Positions 1 through 11,689 of a stretch of DNA of 64,000 bases are shown piece by piece. The stretch is from Aplidium turbinatum. Its lineage: Eukaryota; Chordata; Ascidiacea; Aplousobranchia; Polyclinidae. The notes under the pieces are model-generated. The model searched no databases and was not told the DNA's origin. It was given only the letters and a program-made list of their open reading frames with translations. The position numbers were made by a program, and so were the translations under genes. Where the stretch lies: NCBI GenBank assembly GCA_918807975.1, contig OU964918.1, forward strand, positions 48,902,477 to 48,966,476. The letters run 5' to 3'. Within the stretch, counting starts at the first letter, position 1; each line of letters starts with the position of its first letter.

Positions 1-183
1 CCATACTTTAAATCAAGAGCGATTCCGCAGAAGTAAGTACTGTTCCAATCAATGAACCAACAAAAGATATCAAACGCTTCAGAACATAAACAATAATGGA
101 ACATAAACAATAAGTTAGTCCTTCCGACCTCGAATACTTTTGAATATTCTCGACGATTCGCAATGACAGCCATCGCATTAAAC

Positions 184-1210
184 TTAGAGTTTGCGCTTGG
201 CAAATATGTCAATGACTGCATCATACTCGAGCACAATATCCTTGTTTAAATACATCTGAGCTAGACCATCCAAACATGGCTTGTAATTTTTTTTGGCTAC
301 GGGAAATTTTCTTCGATGATGCTGCAGAACGTACTGTTTCTGCTCCTCATCTCTAGTCAATGTCGAATTGAACTCTGTCATAAGCGCCACTCCTCGTTCT
401 GCCAAATCGTTTGTCACCCTCAGGGCAAAAACTGTTTCCTTGGCACTTTGGTACGCCTCATTTTCATTGCGTTTGGCGGATCTTCGGATCCATGACTGTT
501 TGCCATACTGCAAACCATTTCCCTCTTATCAATGTCAGTGACTCTGCTGTCAAACAGTGCAAAGGCAATGAGACCTTCCGACAAGTACCACAGGTGTCTG
601 GAGTAAGCCTTGAAGGCTAATTGAGATACTTCTCCATCAGCATACGTTGTTAAGTTCTTCATAAAATTCAGGTCGTTGAGAGGTGCCTGTATGGCTGAAT
701 CACAGCTGTACCAGTGGCCTATGTAAACACTCACAATAAATAAGCACATGCGTAGCAATTGATTGGACGTTTTGGGCTGCGTCTGTCTTCGGCCAGTGGT
801 ACGAAGGTCCAGTTGGAATTGCTTCCTGAACAGCCATATTTTAAGGGAATATATCGCTCGTGCCATCCATCTGGCTCGATGAAGTGCACCAGGGTGACGG
901 AATTTAACACCTCTCTTCGGCACTCCTCCGAGAAATATGATACTGAGTTCTAATAATTCAGCGTAATCGTCCCGAGGATGATTGAGATCTAGCTTGTCGC
1001 CGCTAACTTCAGGACTTCTGCGCGGACAGGTTGTAACTGATCAGAAACAGCAGGATCGTCCAGAGATGTGCTGAAGTTTGCTTGATCTATATTTGGCCAG
1101 AAGTCGCGGAACTGAGCGAATAAGTCGATGACTGGGGACTTAGAAACAGCATCTACCAGAGAGAAAACTTTTTCAAGGACAATCTCTAAGGAAATGACCT
1201 GAACTGCTAC
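184..1210 (-). pseudogene. Decayed coding remnant of a repetitive metazoan protein family
   Basis: Minus-strand reading shows the segments PRDDYAELLELSIIFLGG, HRARWMARAIYSLKIWLFR, SRHLWYLSEGLIAFALFD and LAERGVALMTEFNSTLTRDE in that order. From memory these resemble a multi-copy protein of unknown function that recurs in cnidarian, arthropod and other invertebrate genomes and behaves like a mobile-element product. The copy is not a continuous open frame and looks dead, with a small number of breaks; its left part stops near the window edge. No terminal repeats are visible, so I do not assign an element class. Confidence 0.55.
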
Positions 1211-2503
1211 TTACCAGCCAAATTTTATCTTTAGACCTTGTCACAGCCATTGTACAACCGCAAATTGTTAGTAAACTGAAATAAATGCAACAGCACAACA
1301 GACATGACCAGTGTAATTTTTGTAGTTTTACGAGGTGTTGCAATTGTGACGTAACAATGCTTTATTTGTTCTGTGAAGTGACGTAGCCTACAAGTACCGG
1401 TGATTGCTTATATTCCGCTGCTAGATTATAGGCTAAACAACCTAAACTTTAGCTTCCTTGCGCAAGTAGTAAATGTCGACGGATTTCAACAAAAATTTGC
1501 CAAAAGGGTTTTTTTACTGAATGGAAATGAACACCACCCTGTACATTAATATTAACAATGGTTAGAATTTTGCGTATTACGCTAAAAACACCCTAATTTA
1601 TATAGTACCGGACTACCGTCGGAAAAACTTCAAATCATCTTGTTTCAATGACATTGGTTTATTAATTCCATTCTATTTAAACAAGGTCAAATTGAAATAT
1701 AGAAAAGTTCTTGAAAATAAAATAAAGTTTATAGAAGCAGTAGAATAAGATATGTATATTTGTTGATCGCTGCTATAGGCTGCTCTTGCTTAGTCAAGCA
1801 AATTCCAGTAGCCAATCTTAGAAAAAATAGTAATTTACTATAGGGCTGTTGGCTTGGCATTCGATTTTGCAACGTAAGCTATTTTTATATTTCATCGTCT
1901 TTGCAACTCAGAATAAGAAAAACGTGACGTGACACAAAATGTAAAACTTATTGCGGAAGATGGCTGATTTACACATTTAGACAGATTAGAAGCTTTAAAG
2001 TGTTTACTTTTTACAACATGACTAATGTGGTTATTAATAAGCCCTACTTACAGTTGAATACTCCAACTCTAAATAAAAAAAATCCGATATTTAAGAACGT
2101 GGTGTTTCCTTCACTCTACACAAAACATTTCGATATTTTCGATTGTGTTTTATTTTGTATCGACACTTTTGGAGAATATCGAGACACAGGCAAATCAAAT
2201 AACGTTTTCCGAGGCAAACAGTTTTCATTTGCCTATCGATTGATAGGTTGAATTTTAGGGTGATTGATTGTTACCGTCCCAGCAAAGAGATAGCAAAACA
2301 CAAAAACTTGTCTCATGTTTTATTTCATAATTGCGTCCAAGTGTGAAGTTCAACATCAGTTGAAAGTGATTTACTTCAAAATGTGTGGACCGATCCACGT
2401 TACTTCAGCTCTTCATGCTTTGAGTCATCTTGCATCGTTGACGTGCAAAATGTGTAGAAGCTGAACTGCATCAATCATTGCATGGTCTCAATCACGTACT
2501 ATA

Positions 2504-2542
2504 GTTGAATCAAAGTAAAAATGACGAATTTTGCTGTCTGGG
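2504..2542 (+). repeat. Half copy of the ~85-bp palindromic repeat
   Basis: Right arm only: GTTGAATCAAAGTAAAA followed by a run ending TTTGCTGTCTGGG. It matches the right arm of the full hairpin at 3178-3262. Confidence 0.6.
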
Positions 2543-2999
2543 TTATATTGGGATGAGTCAAAAAACCCTTGCTTGTTAAAACGAAGAAACAACACCACTC
2601 TTGCTTGGCAGTAAATATTGTAATGAAATCACTCGCCTCGCTATTAGTCCTACTACGCAATACTAGTGGCCTTGCATATTTAAGCAGTATATAAAGAAGA
2701 TTGGGCTATTCGATTATATGTTACTGCCATATTTTAAGATAAATATTAACAACATGTAGCTTTCGATACCGGATACAAAATGGGTTACAAAATCGTTTTA
2801 AGAGAAGCTTCCTAGCAACAGTGAGCTTTGAACCCGAGTCGTTGAAGGTTACGCCACTCACTGCGCCAAGACTTAAATTGTGAAAGTACTGCTCACCATA
2901 CGTTTCTTTAGTGGCCTACATGTAAAAGAGACTGACGACCCCTGACATAGATGATTACATTATGAAAGAAAGTGGCGGAAGCAGCAAGCAGTTTCTATA

Positions 3000-3030
3000 C
3001 CCAGTCAGCAAAATTACCTTTTTTATTGAC
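3000..3030 (+). repeat. Degraded left arm of the palindromic repeat
   Basis: CCCAGTCAGCAAAATTACC resembles the left terminus of the hairpin family; the rest has decayed. Confidence 0.4.
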
Positions 3031-3177
3031 GCTGATTTTGTAGCGCAAACTATTACACTACATAGCTATATACACGCAACACAATGCAGCCTTTATCAAA
3101 CGAAATGTAGGCTATGCTTAGGTACAAGCGCATGAACATTCCAAGCACAAAAATTTGGTTGAAATTGAATAATAACA

Positions 3178-3262
3178 CAGACAACAAAATCCGTCATTTT
3201 TACATTGATTAAAAATCTGCAGACGTTAAACTAATGTAAAAATGACGGATTTTGCTGTATGG
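3178..3262. repeat. Complete ~85-bp palindromic (hairpin) repeat
   Basis: The left arm starts CAGACAACAAAATCCGTCAT and the right arm is almost its reverse complement, ending in TTTTGCTGTATGG. About 33 bp per arm are nearly perfectly complementary around a core CTGCAGACG. This is the best-preserved member of the family in the window. Confidence 0.85.
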
Positions 3263-4599
3263 ATCGAAACAGCTTTAAATGTTTGTAACAATGTTTAGTC
3301 CACTGGCTTACGTCTAGAAACGTCGAGTCAATATAAAAAGGAGGAATTTTGATTCTAAGAAACTTCGCTTTGTAAGCCGAAGTTTTAATGTTTTTTCGGA
3401 TCGAATATAAGGTAGTGAACAAGAAAGTACAGTAAGTCTATTAGTATTATGCTCTAGACTAGAGTTAGTTTTTTGAAGAGACGTAGGCTACTATAGAAAC
3501 ATAGTCAATAAATATAAATTGTAGTTCAAAATAACTTTTTAGCTGATTTATGTTTCTGGTAAATTAATTTGCAACCATGAGCAGAGAAGGGTACTTTATG
3601 ACTTTTTCCAAAGGTAGACTACTTATTTCTTGATTACTGTACTAGCAGTATTTTTGTGACTTTATCCAGTAAAAACAATTTTTTTTTGTATCATAAATAT
3701 TGAATATATCGGAATATTTTTACTACTGTTGTTGAGAAAAAGAAATCACTAGCTGAAAAATGTATTATTTATTTTATATCCGTTACATCGCCTATAAACA
3801 TAGACAAGGATTGGTAAATATTGGCTAAAAAATAAGACGAGAAAGTTACCAAATACTTGACGCCAACAACGAAATTTGTAGTTTAAAGAAGTAAATTTCT
3901 TTTTTGGCTTTCAAAACTTCCTCAAAGGAAAGGCTCATTTATGTTAAAGATTTTAACTAAAACAATATGATTGATCATTGAAACCGTGGTTATTGCTGCA
4001 AAGTAAACGAATAAAACAATAGAGAAAAGGTAGGCAATTAATTTAAAGCCCAGTTTGCCTTTCAGCAAATTGTTTTAAAACGGTGATAGATAAAGGCTTT
4101 AGCTTAAGCCTTTACAATATTCTTCACAAACTGCCATGAGGATTTCCGCTCTCAGCAGGTAAACTTACACAAGAAAGTTTCCTTTAGGCCAAGAAGTTTA
4201 AGGAAGAATGAAATTTTCTTATTTATCGAAACTATATCAAGGGAAAGCGGATCTGACGTATGCCGAAATAAAACTCCATGATTCAGCTGAAGAAGAAAGA
4301 GGTGGTGGCCAAAGAAACTTTGATGATGCAATTGGAAGTAATGATTGATGCATTTTTATAGTTCTATTTCTTATTTGGTACTGAGTTCAGTGTTACAGGT
4401 ATATTAACAATGAAGATACCAACTTTAAAACGAAATTAACCTACCAGGCACGACAATTACCCAAACTTGATTTGACTCAATCGTTATCCTGCAACCTCAT
4501 AAAGAACTTAATTCTCGTATTTTCTATCAATATGTATCCAAACGTCGCCAAAATAGCACCAACTTTGTAAACGAAAAAACGGAAATGTCAATTGACCAT

Positions 4600-4690
4600 G
4601 GTTCAACTCTCGGGGTTGGGCTTGAACATTTCACTTTAAAGAAACCTCTCCATTCAACCGCACCTTGTGGAAGAAATAATTATAACAAAC
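4600..4690 (+). repeat. Partial tRNA-derived SINE
   Basis: It begins at a B-box-like GGTTCAACTCTCGGGG and runs into the SINE body (CTCTCCATTCAACCGCACC, then TGTGGAAGAAATAATT). It is the same family as the copies at 11434, 34090, 48355 and 59365. The A-box half is absent. Confidence 0.6.
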
Positions 4691-5036
4691 AACAATAGTT
4701 CAAAGACAAATGGAAATTTATTATATCTCGTTGACCGAACCTGCGTTACTGGTATAGCTGCCACAACCACGGGAAACTGCCGTAAACAAGATTTCAAAGA
4801 GACTTTCTCAAGCCGAAGATATAGTTTCCCACATAAAAGAGTCTGACTATATCCCCACTTGTTTGTGTTGTTTTGTTCAAGTTTTTCATCGACTTCTTGA
4901 TGGGTATTTGCGGCCCTAGAATTACAGCAATATGAAATTTCATTTGGCCCTCAGAACACTTTGAGCGCACAATCTAATCATTTTGAATTGTTTTTAGGTT
5001 ATTTACCGAAAACTAATTGCTTTTTCTTTATTTAAA

Positions 5037-6086
5037 ATGAGCCTTCGTGTCTCTGCGATGTACAACAATGCCACAACAAAAAGCCCAAACATGAGTTCAG
5101 CAAATACAACGGACGAACCAGACTACACCAACGAAAAGACAGCATCACTCATTATCACCATTCTGCTCTCTGTAGCAGGAGGATATATCTTTATAAACAA
5201 GATAATGTATGAATATCGAGTCAACGTGAAAAACAACAAAGCCAAAGCGGTAAACAGAAAAAGAACAAAACTTATTGTTGATCGGTCAGCTGACTGGATG
5301 AGGATATTATGCTTAGTTGCTTCTGCATTGACATTGACTCGCATTGTTCTCGAATCACAAGAAGTTCAAAAGGGAGAAAGTTCGGATCACGTTTGTAACG
5401 CTGTTCGACAAGCTAAAGCTGTACTGCAATGTGCAGCGCTTTCGTGTATATATCTTGTATTGTGGATGAGACAACGCAGGTTTTACAAACTTCCAGTAAT
5501 GGAACATCTTACCAACAGACCTATCCGTTTTTTCAGCGCTTTTGTGATCGTCATCATGGTGATCTCAAATATTTCAACAATCGTTCTGTACCTTTTTACG
5601 CGCACCTATGAAAGTTCACCGCGTGGCTGTGTTATAGAGCGGCCGCCGATTATTTGGAGCAAGCTGCCTGGCCTACTACTATTTTTGTTTACTTGTTCTT
5701 TTCAACTTATTCTTCTTGGATTGTTAATCTTTCCTTTGTACAAACACCGGACATCATCTATGCTTGTGGGAAAGGGATCTGAAATAAGACTCATGAAACG
5801 AGTTACTATTGCAGCTGTTGTTGCCACTTTAACCACTGCTTTAATCAGTCTTCTAGCAATAACTACGCTCGAAAATCGCTACGGAGCACTAAGGCCAGTT
5901 GTTTATGACATTGATATTTTGATAAGTTTATTGGCAGTCACTTTTTCGTTTACGGATTGGAAAGCCAGATTATGCTCTTTCACAGTAAAAGAAGAAAAAA
6001 TAGTTGGAACCGTGAAGCGCAGGCTTATTGCTAGTGAGAGAAAAGGCAACTTAACTACAGTTTGCGATGATCCGACGTCTAGTTAA
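5037..6086 (+). CDS. Intronless seven-transmembrane protein, unclassified (7TM-A)
   Basis: A single 349-residue frame starts at 5037; the first methionine is followed by others at residues 8 and 19. The N-terminus carries three N-glycosylation sequons (N11, N18, N23), so it is probably extracellular. Hydrophobic segments lie near residues 36-58, 88-104, 125-143, 165-187, 206-233, 253-275 and 287-306. C120 and C198 could form the usual disulfide between TM3 and the second outer loop. TM3 ends in LWMRQRRFY instead of DRY, and TM7 ends in SFTDWKARL instead of NPxxY, so it is not an ordinary rhodopsin-type receptor. The tail is short, basic and serine-rich. The protein at 9604-10626 has the same layout and motifs. 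The frame is intact over more than 1 kb with no visible splice need. Function and ligand are unknown; receptor activity is inference from topology. Confidence 0.8.
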   Translation: MSLRVSAMYNNATTKSPNMSSANTTDEPDYTNEKTASLIITILLSVAGGYIFINKIMYEYRVNVKNNKAKAVNRKRTKLIVDRSADWMRILCLVASALTLTRIVLESQEVQKGESSDHVCNAVRQAKAVLQCAALSCIYLVLWMRQRRFYKLPVMEHLTNRPIRFFSAFVIVIMVISNISTIVLYLFTRTYESSPRGCVIERPPIIWSKLPGLLLFLFTCSFQLILLGLLIFPLYKHRTSSMLVGKGSEIRLMKRVTIAAVVATLTTALISLLAITTLENRYGALRPVVYDIDILISLLAVTFSFTDWKARLCSFTVKEEKIVGTVKRRLIASERKGNLTTVCDDPTSS

Positions 6087-7231
6087 AGGTACAACATTCT
6101 TTTGTTAACAGCAGGACTGCTGTCCGTTTAAAGATGGTCAACCTCTGAAAAAGAAATTTTCTTTGTGACAAGGACTCGTCAATATAATTACTAATAAAGC
6201 AAAGCAAGAAGCAAAAAAAGGCGAAGAAAAGCAAAGAAACAATCATCACAAGCAAACACATACATATCTACTCTACATTGAAGTGTAAAAAGTAATGTTT
6301 GAGATTCTCAGCATCAAGGTTTTCCGAGATCTACAACAACCAAACATTTATTCCCAAAAAGGGGGAAGGTTTATTAAGGTTGCTAAAGGAGAATTAGGCT
6401 ACAGTAGAATTCAATTAATACATTTACCTCAGGACCAGCCGATTTGCGACGTATTGCATGCAATTAAAATTAAAAGTTTTTCAATTTAGCAATCGACTGG
6501 GATTAAAACCAGAATCAATCTTTTGCATTTATTTATTTTATATTTTACAATATATTTAGTATTTGTTCAACAGAGAAAATCTGTGGAGTAGGATATGCTT
6601 CGGCGGAAATGTCTTTCTTTGCTGGTCGTACTAACAGTGGATGTTTTGCTGGTCGTACTAACAGTGGATTCAATGACGCCATGCTTCAGATTTCATTGCT
6701 ATGTCAGTATTTGTCTCATTTGCACTTGATAGGTAAACGGGGATTGGGTTAATAAAGCTAAAAAATTACTTTTATATTACATAGATAGGAAATGGAGACA
6801 ATAGAGTAATTCCATTTCTGAACAAATGGGACCACAATTAAAATCAATAAACTTAAAATACACTTTTTATCTTGTCTTCAATGGCACTGGTCTTCAGATG
6901 TTTTGTTGCCCTACATTTATAATTGCGCAGTAGCTTATTAGCTGTTCCTGTTACGGTTTGCTTTATACTGATCTGTTGCGTAAACTTACTTTCGATGTTT
7001 TAGCACAAAAAAAAAACATTCTTTTACCATTATAGAGAAATAAAATTCTTTATGAATAACTGTTGTGTGCAATGATCATTAATTTAGCAATTTTTAGGTA
7101 GGGCTACCATATGTCCTCTTTTAGGAGGATTTGTCCTCTTTTTTCATAAAAAGTGAATTGTCCTCCGAGGACACTTGAAAATACTCAAATGTCCTCTTTT
7201 TTGCATTGCTGTCATTTTCAACAAGGTTTTA
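6087..7231. other. Intergenic, with a short tandem duplication
   Basis: No gene is recognised. A 27-bp unit (core TGCTGGTCGTACTAACAG) is duplicated head to tail at 6618-6669. Confidence 0.5.
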
Positions 7232-7239
7232 TTTTTATG

Positions 7240-7978
7240 CAGTGGCGTAGACAAGGGGGGGGGGGGGGGGGTTGGGGGTTGCAACCCCCCCCCCTTTAGC
7301 ACGCGTGTGACGTCACGATATCGAGAATGGTGCTTTCAGTAAAAAAAAAATTGCCTAATTTTGAACAAAATTGCATTAAAAGAGCGAGTTTTGCCAATAC
7401 CAAACATCTCAGCCAGGAATTAAGCAACAAGAAAACATAGAGATTTAGCTTTATTTCCGAAAAATGCGTCTTTGCCTGGTGTAATTTAAACGCCACGTGA
7501 TGTGCCTTTCTTCTATGTTCTGCCGTTTCATTTTGCATTTCGTTTTTCAATTCAGTGTTTAGATCAGTTATTCATTTTCATTGTAGATATGATAAGCAGT
7601 TATTTTTTGTTACTTGATAAGGGCTAACGTGTGTATGGCCGAAAACGTTTGTAGCTTATAGTTTATGTTCAATTTTAATCCATTATGTTAAATGCCGTGT
7701 GGTTGCTTGGTTGTATATGTCTGTGGCTGAAGAAAGTAACCTCTTTACCAAAATTGTATTTCCGAAAAATGCCGAAGAAAACATGATTTTATTCTTTTGC
7801 TATGCCACCGGACAGCAATATTTTACAAGAATATTCATACCCACATTTTTGTTGAAAATGCTCTCAGAATGCACCAAATTCAAAGTAATTTTTCAAAATT
7901 TTCTGGGGGAGGCCCCCCAGACCTCCCGCCGATGGGTTGTCAAAACCCCCCCTTTCAAAATTCCTGGCTACGCTACTG
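7240..7978. mobile_element. Non-autonomous hAT-type DNA transposon (739 bp)
   Basis: Ends are CAGTGGCGTAG and CTACGCTACTG, an inverted pair with one mismatch. They are flanked by a perfect 8-bp target duplication TTTTTATG (7232-7239 and 7979-7986). Eight-bp duplications and CAGTGG-type ends are typical of hAT. Homopurine/homopyrimidine runs (about 15 G, then about 9 C) lie just inside the left end. No transposase is seen; the short frames at 7296-7989 look incidental. Confidence 0.85.
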
Positions 7979-7986
7979 TTTTTATG

Positions 7987-9433
7987 TAACCTTGCCGAAA
8001 GCTAAATAAGGCTAAGAAACGATACTAAAAAGGAAAAGTATGTTTTCTGTGAGCTGTGGCAGAAGCAGGCTATCCTTGTTTAAGAAAAATGTTTATTGAC
8101 TTTGAGGTTGACAATACATTGCTTGCTGTGGATATGATGGATACATTTATTTCTGTGGCAAACGAAGGCAGTGTTATTCGATAACCATGTCAGATGTATT
8201 TCTATTGTTCGACTCTTGTGTTGCCTATTTAGATGAATAGACCACTAATTTCATTTTCCGAGTTCACATTCTTTGTTGGATGCTTATGCTGTCTTACACC
8301 AAAGAATAGGATAACGCTTTTCAGCGGTGTGTGGAAGTATTTGTAAGAAAAAAATGTTGGCACTGATGATGTTAAACTGTTCGATCTATACCAAAGTCAG
8401 TGCAAAGGCGTCTTAAACCTGATAGCTAGCTTGCATTAGCTCTCTCTAACTCTAAATGATGGCACATTAGAAAATGGACAGAATAGTTCAAGTATTGCAG
8501 AACTATAGATTTTTTTTAATGAATTGTTAAAAATCGAGCAATTCTTCATCTGCAATAAACTATGGCTCAAAATACAAACGTAAAACGCATGTTTTCTGTG
8601 GAGAAAATCAAATGAACAGCAAAATGTTCATTGACTGAATCTGACAAATAAATATGTTATGTTTTTTATTTGTCACATTTGCTACATAGGCCAATAATCA
8701 TCTAAGAAGATGCAAAAATTGTTTAAATGTAAAAGTTCACTGGCATTTTACTTGCTTAATAAACATGTCCTCTTTTTGGGTGATGAAAATATTGTAGGCC
8801 TATTTTTAGGCATAGCGTAATACAGTTTGTCGTAGCTATTTATGCGCACGTGAATGAGAATAATATCTCTCGGTTCATAAGCCCCATTTGCCTAAAAGCC
8901 TAAAACTGTCTGATTCCGAGGTTGGTTTCATCAGCGGGAATTATTTTGGTGTTGTTGTAACAGTTATGCCATGAGTGTGTTTTTGAAAAGTGATTGCATT
9001 TTTTGCTCTAACTGTTATAGGAAGTCTACCATAACGTCTTCTAAATACTATAGCGGTGTAGCCAATGGAGGTTTCAATTCCTCACTCAATCACTCACGAC
9101 ATTATTTCTTTAGCACCACATGGCGAGGATTTTTTGAAACAATTATTTCAATCAACCTGTTGGAAAAATTCAGTAAGTTGCTTTGTTCCAAAGGCTCATT
9201 GCACATGCAGTAAGACGCATGTCAGAGTAAAAAATAGGTATTCTTTATTATATCAGTTTAGCTTTTTGTGTAATGTTTTCCACAAAACATGTTCTTGCGA
9301 ATGACTACGTTGTTTGATATTAAAACATTGTTTATTATAAGTGGTTTTTCAAAATTCAAGTTGATAACATTGTCAATTGCAGTCGCTAATAACATCGTTT
9401 TGATACGAAAAGGTTCACACTACCTCGGTCTTT
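7987..9433. other. Intergenic, no feature recognised
   Basis: AT-rich sequence between the hAT element and the palindromic repeat at 9434. Short overlapping frames around 8971-9489 have no recognisable domain. Confidence 0.4.
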
Positions 9434-9549
9434 CCCAGACAGCGAATCATCCGTTTTTTTTACATTATGGACTTTGTAACGTAAATTAAGTCTGGTTCAA
9501 TGTCTGCAGACGTTGAATCAATGCAAAAATGATTGATTTGCTGTCTGGT
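9434..9549. repeat. Diverged palindromic repeat copy
   Basis: Left terminus CCCAGACAGC, right terminus GCTGTCTGG, with the family core TCTGCAGACGTTGAATCAA before the right arm. The arms are still complementary but diverged. Confidence 0.65.
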
Positions 9550-9603
9550 TCGGACCTCAATTGTTGTTGTCAATGTGATGCGTATAATATATTCTTGCAT
9601 TGA

Positions 9604-10626
9604 TTAGTCCTTAACCCAGGTTATGCTTGTAGACTTTCGACTGCTCAGATCTATTTGCCTGAAAGCAGGCTCGTTGAAACAAAATGGCAGTAGGCGCTTC
9701 TTCCAGTCCACAAATGACAACATGATAAAAACAAATCCTAGTAGCAATTCACTCTCCCATAAAACGATAAGAAGAAATACAGATTGATTGTTAAGATAGT
9801 CAGTTAGCACAGCAACAGCAATGAAGAGAGTGATGCATAATAGGTCTGCGACAAGTATTCGTCTTATTACTTGAATATGTTCACCATTGTGATGGGTTTG
9901 GGTGGGTTTCTTTCTTTTTCTTACAGTTGTCCGGCTATATTTTATTAGTGGATAAACGAGCAAGCCTAAAAACAGCAGTCTATAAAGGGCTATGAGAGAT
10001 ATAGTAATTGCCAACCAGATTTCTTCCGAGAGAAATAGCATAGCTTTGTTTCTTTGCATCACACACATTCCTTCGTATGTGGAAGAATACCCGATAATGA
10101 AAACAAGGAGAGAAAGGGTTGTTGAAATAATCATGATAACGAAGAAAAGCCAACTTATTGCGCTTGTGAATTTTGAATTGATTTGCCGCATGGCAGGATG
10201 CATGTAAAAAGTTTTTTGACGTAGCCAAAGAATTGAATTGAACAAGATCTCTGTCAAAGTTCTTAAAACATGATGTCCTTTACTTAGTCCATTACAAAAT
10301 TCCATACTAGGAAAAAATTGAAAAAGAATCAAAGTAACAAGTCCACAAAAAGTAGTCACTTTCAAAATAATGGCAGCAACTACACATAACCGTCTCAAAA
10401 TAACTCCATACTTTGTTGACGTGCGCTTTTGTTCAGTGATAGAGTTAGTTCTTGATAACTTTCTTTGGTGATTCGATAAATAGCGCCACAGTGCGAGCGA
10501 AAAATAAAAACCACACACAAGAATTCCAGAGTTGACTCCAAGGAATATGTTTGTTTCAGTTGAAAATGGATTAAAATTGTGATGCTTGTGAGATATATTT
10601 CCTGTAGAATTTAAAACCGCGTTCAT
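9604..10626 (-). CDS. Intronless seven-transmembrane protein, paralogue of the 5037 gene (7TM-B)
   Basis: An uninterrupted 340-residue frame. Hydrophobic segments lie near residues 29-49, 78-104, 120-135, 156-180, 203-229, 255-275 and 285-305. Sequons at N6 and N10 lie in the N-terminal tail. Motifs shared with the protein at 5037-6086: ILWLRQKTFY after TM3 (LWMRQRRFY there), GMCVMQR in the second outer loop (GCVIER), LLFLGLLVYPLIK in TM5 (LILLGLLIFPLYK) and FVDWKKRL after TM7 (FTDWKARL). C111 and C188 match C120 and C198 of the paralogue. The two genes face each other tail to tail about 3.5 kb apart, as an inverted duplication would leave them. Overall identity is low by eye, so the duplication is old or evolution is fast. 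Not assignable to a named receptor class from sequence alone. Confidence 0.8.
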   Translation of the reverse strand: MNAVLNSTGNISHKHHNFNPFSTETNIFLGVNSGILVCGFYFSLALWRYLSNHQRKLSRTNSITEQKRTSTKYGVILRRLCVVAAIILKVTTFCGLVTLILFQFFPSMEFCNGLSKGHHVLRTLTEILFNSILWLRQKTFYMHPAMRQINSKFTSAISWLFFVIMIISTTLSLLVFIIGYSSTYEGMCVMQRNKAMLFLSEEIWLAITISLIALYRLLFLGLLVYPLIKYSRTTVRKRKKPTQTHHNGEHIQVIRRILVADLLCITLFIAVAVLTDYLNNQSVFLLIVLWESELLLGFVFIMLSFVDWKKRLLPFCFNEPAFRQIDLSSRKSTSITWVKD

Positions 10627-11433
10627 CGTAAGTAGTTTCTCCTGTTTATTTCACATCCACTTCTAATCCCAACATATATCTCTCACTCAAAGGTTTGAGC
10701 TAAATCTAAATTATACTTTAAATCTGCAAAAACCAACAAGAATAAATGTTTTTATTTAATGGTTCTAAGGTTACTTTTAGTAGAGTTTTAATGAAGTCAA
10801 ATACCTACAACCTGGAATCCAAAATGACAAAACAGAATAATACAATGCCTCAAAAGTTCAAGCAAAAAGGAAGGTTATTATAATATGATGTTTCATATGA
10901 AAATATGCTTAATATGTATTCATGTAGCCTAGGCCTAATGTAGGCGATTCCTCCCCCGCTGAAAAAAAAACCTCCCGAATTTGGACAAAAATGTCCAGTT
11001 ATTTGGGCAAATCAATCTTAATTATCTTACCATGATGTTTTGACATCTCACCAGCTTACAAACTTTACATATTTTTTTAAAATTTATGAAATAGTCTACA
11101 TTGATATTTTCCAATGAATGTAAAATATATTATCGTCAATTTTGGAACCTATTGCATGTGATATTGCAATTTGAGCAGAATGATAAGTTTTGATTCAACA
11201 TCTGCAAAGAGTAAATGTAAAAGAGCACAAGTAGGTTAGGCTACGATAACATTTTTTCTTAGATTGTAAAATGTAGCATCTTCAATTTTGGAAGCTTTTG
11301 CATTTGGTATTGCAATTTGGGCTGGATGTTAAGCTTCGATTCAGTATGCACAAATTAGATGTAAAAGAATGCAATTAGTAAGCAGAGGTAAGCTTATTGC
11401 AGATATTCATTACGATACGATTATTACGATTAG
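10627..11433. other. Intergenic, no gene seen
   Basis: Two diverged direct repeats are visible: a stretch near 11150-11215 (CATGTGATATTGCAATTTG) recurs near 11300-11365 (CATTTGGTATTGCAATTTG). Nothing else is recognised. Confidence 0.4.
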
Positions 11434-11640
11434 TCCGCCCCGTTAGCTCAGTGGTTACGCGCCCGGCTCAAGATCACGCAGCGCAAGTTTGACTCTCGGG
11501 GTGAGGGCTTGAGCAACGCTTTTTCAGGACTGCTCTCCATTCAGCGGAATCTAATGGATGAAATAATTTCCCGGCAGCAAATAATGTATAATTATTATAA
11601 TATAATAAAATTATAATAATGTACAAATCCGTAAATTCAA
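11434..11640 (+). repeat. tRNA-derived SINE, 5' head preserved
   Basis: The head reads like a tRNA: A-box-like TAGCTCAGTGGTTACGCG, B-box-like GTTTGACTCTCGGGG. The family body follows (GGACTGCTCTCCATTCAGCG, then ATGGATGAAATAATTTCCCG). An AT-rich tract follows in place of the usual 3' half. Confidence 0.7.
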
Positions 11641-11689
11641 TTTGAAAGGTTGAAACCCCCAAACCCCCTCCCTTTGCTACGCCACTGGT
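11640..11689. mobile_element. Orphan hAT-type end
   Basis: CCCTTTGCTACGCCACTG resembles the right terminus of the hAT element at 7240-7978. No matching left end or target duplication was found nearby. Confidence 0.35.

Larger units (their letters stand above)
1211..4599. other. Intergenic, AT-rich, no gene seen
   Basis: No open frame here has recognisable domains; the short frames near 2000-2251 and 3231-3422 look random. The only structure I see is members of the palindromic repeat family listed separately (2504-2542, about 3000-3030, 3178-3262). Confidence 0.5.

Noticed and set aside
3309-3353. Another palindromic repeat copy
   Set aside because: Only scattered words (CGTCGAGTCAATATAAAAA) match; too weak to count.
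7240-7320. Long G and C homopolymer runs as a possible assembly error
   Set aside because: They lie just inside a hAT-type terminus with an intact 8-bp duplication, and similar runs occur near other element ends here.
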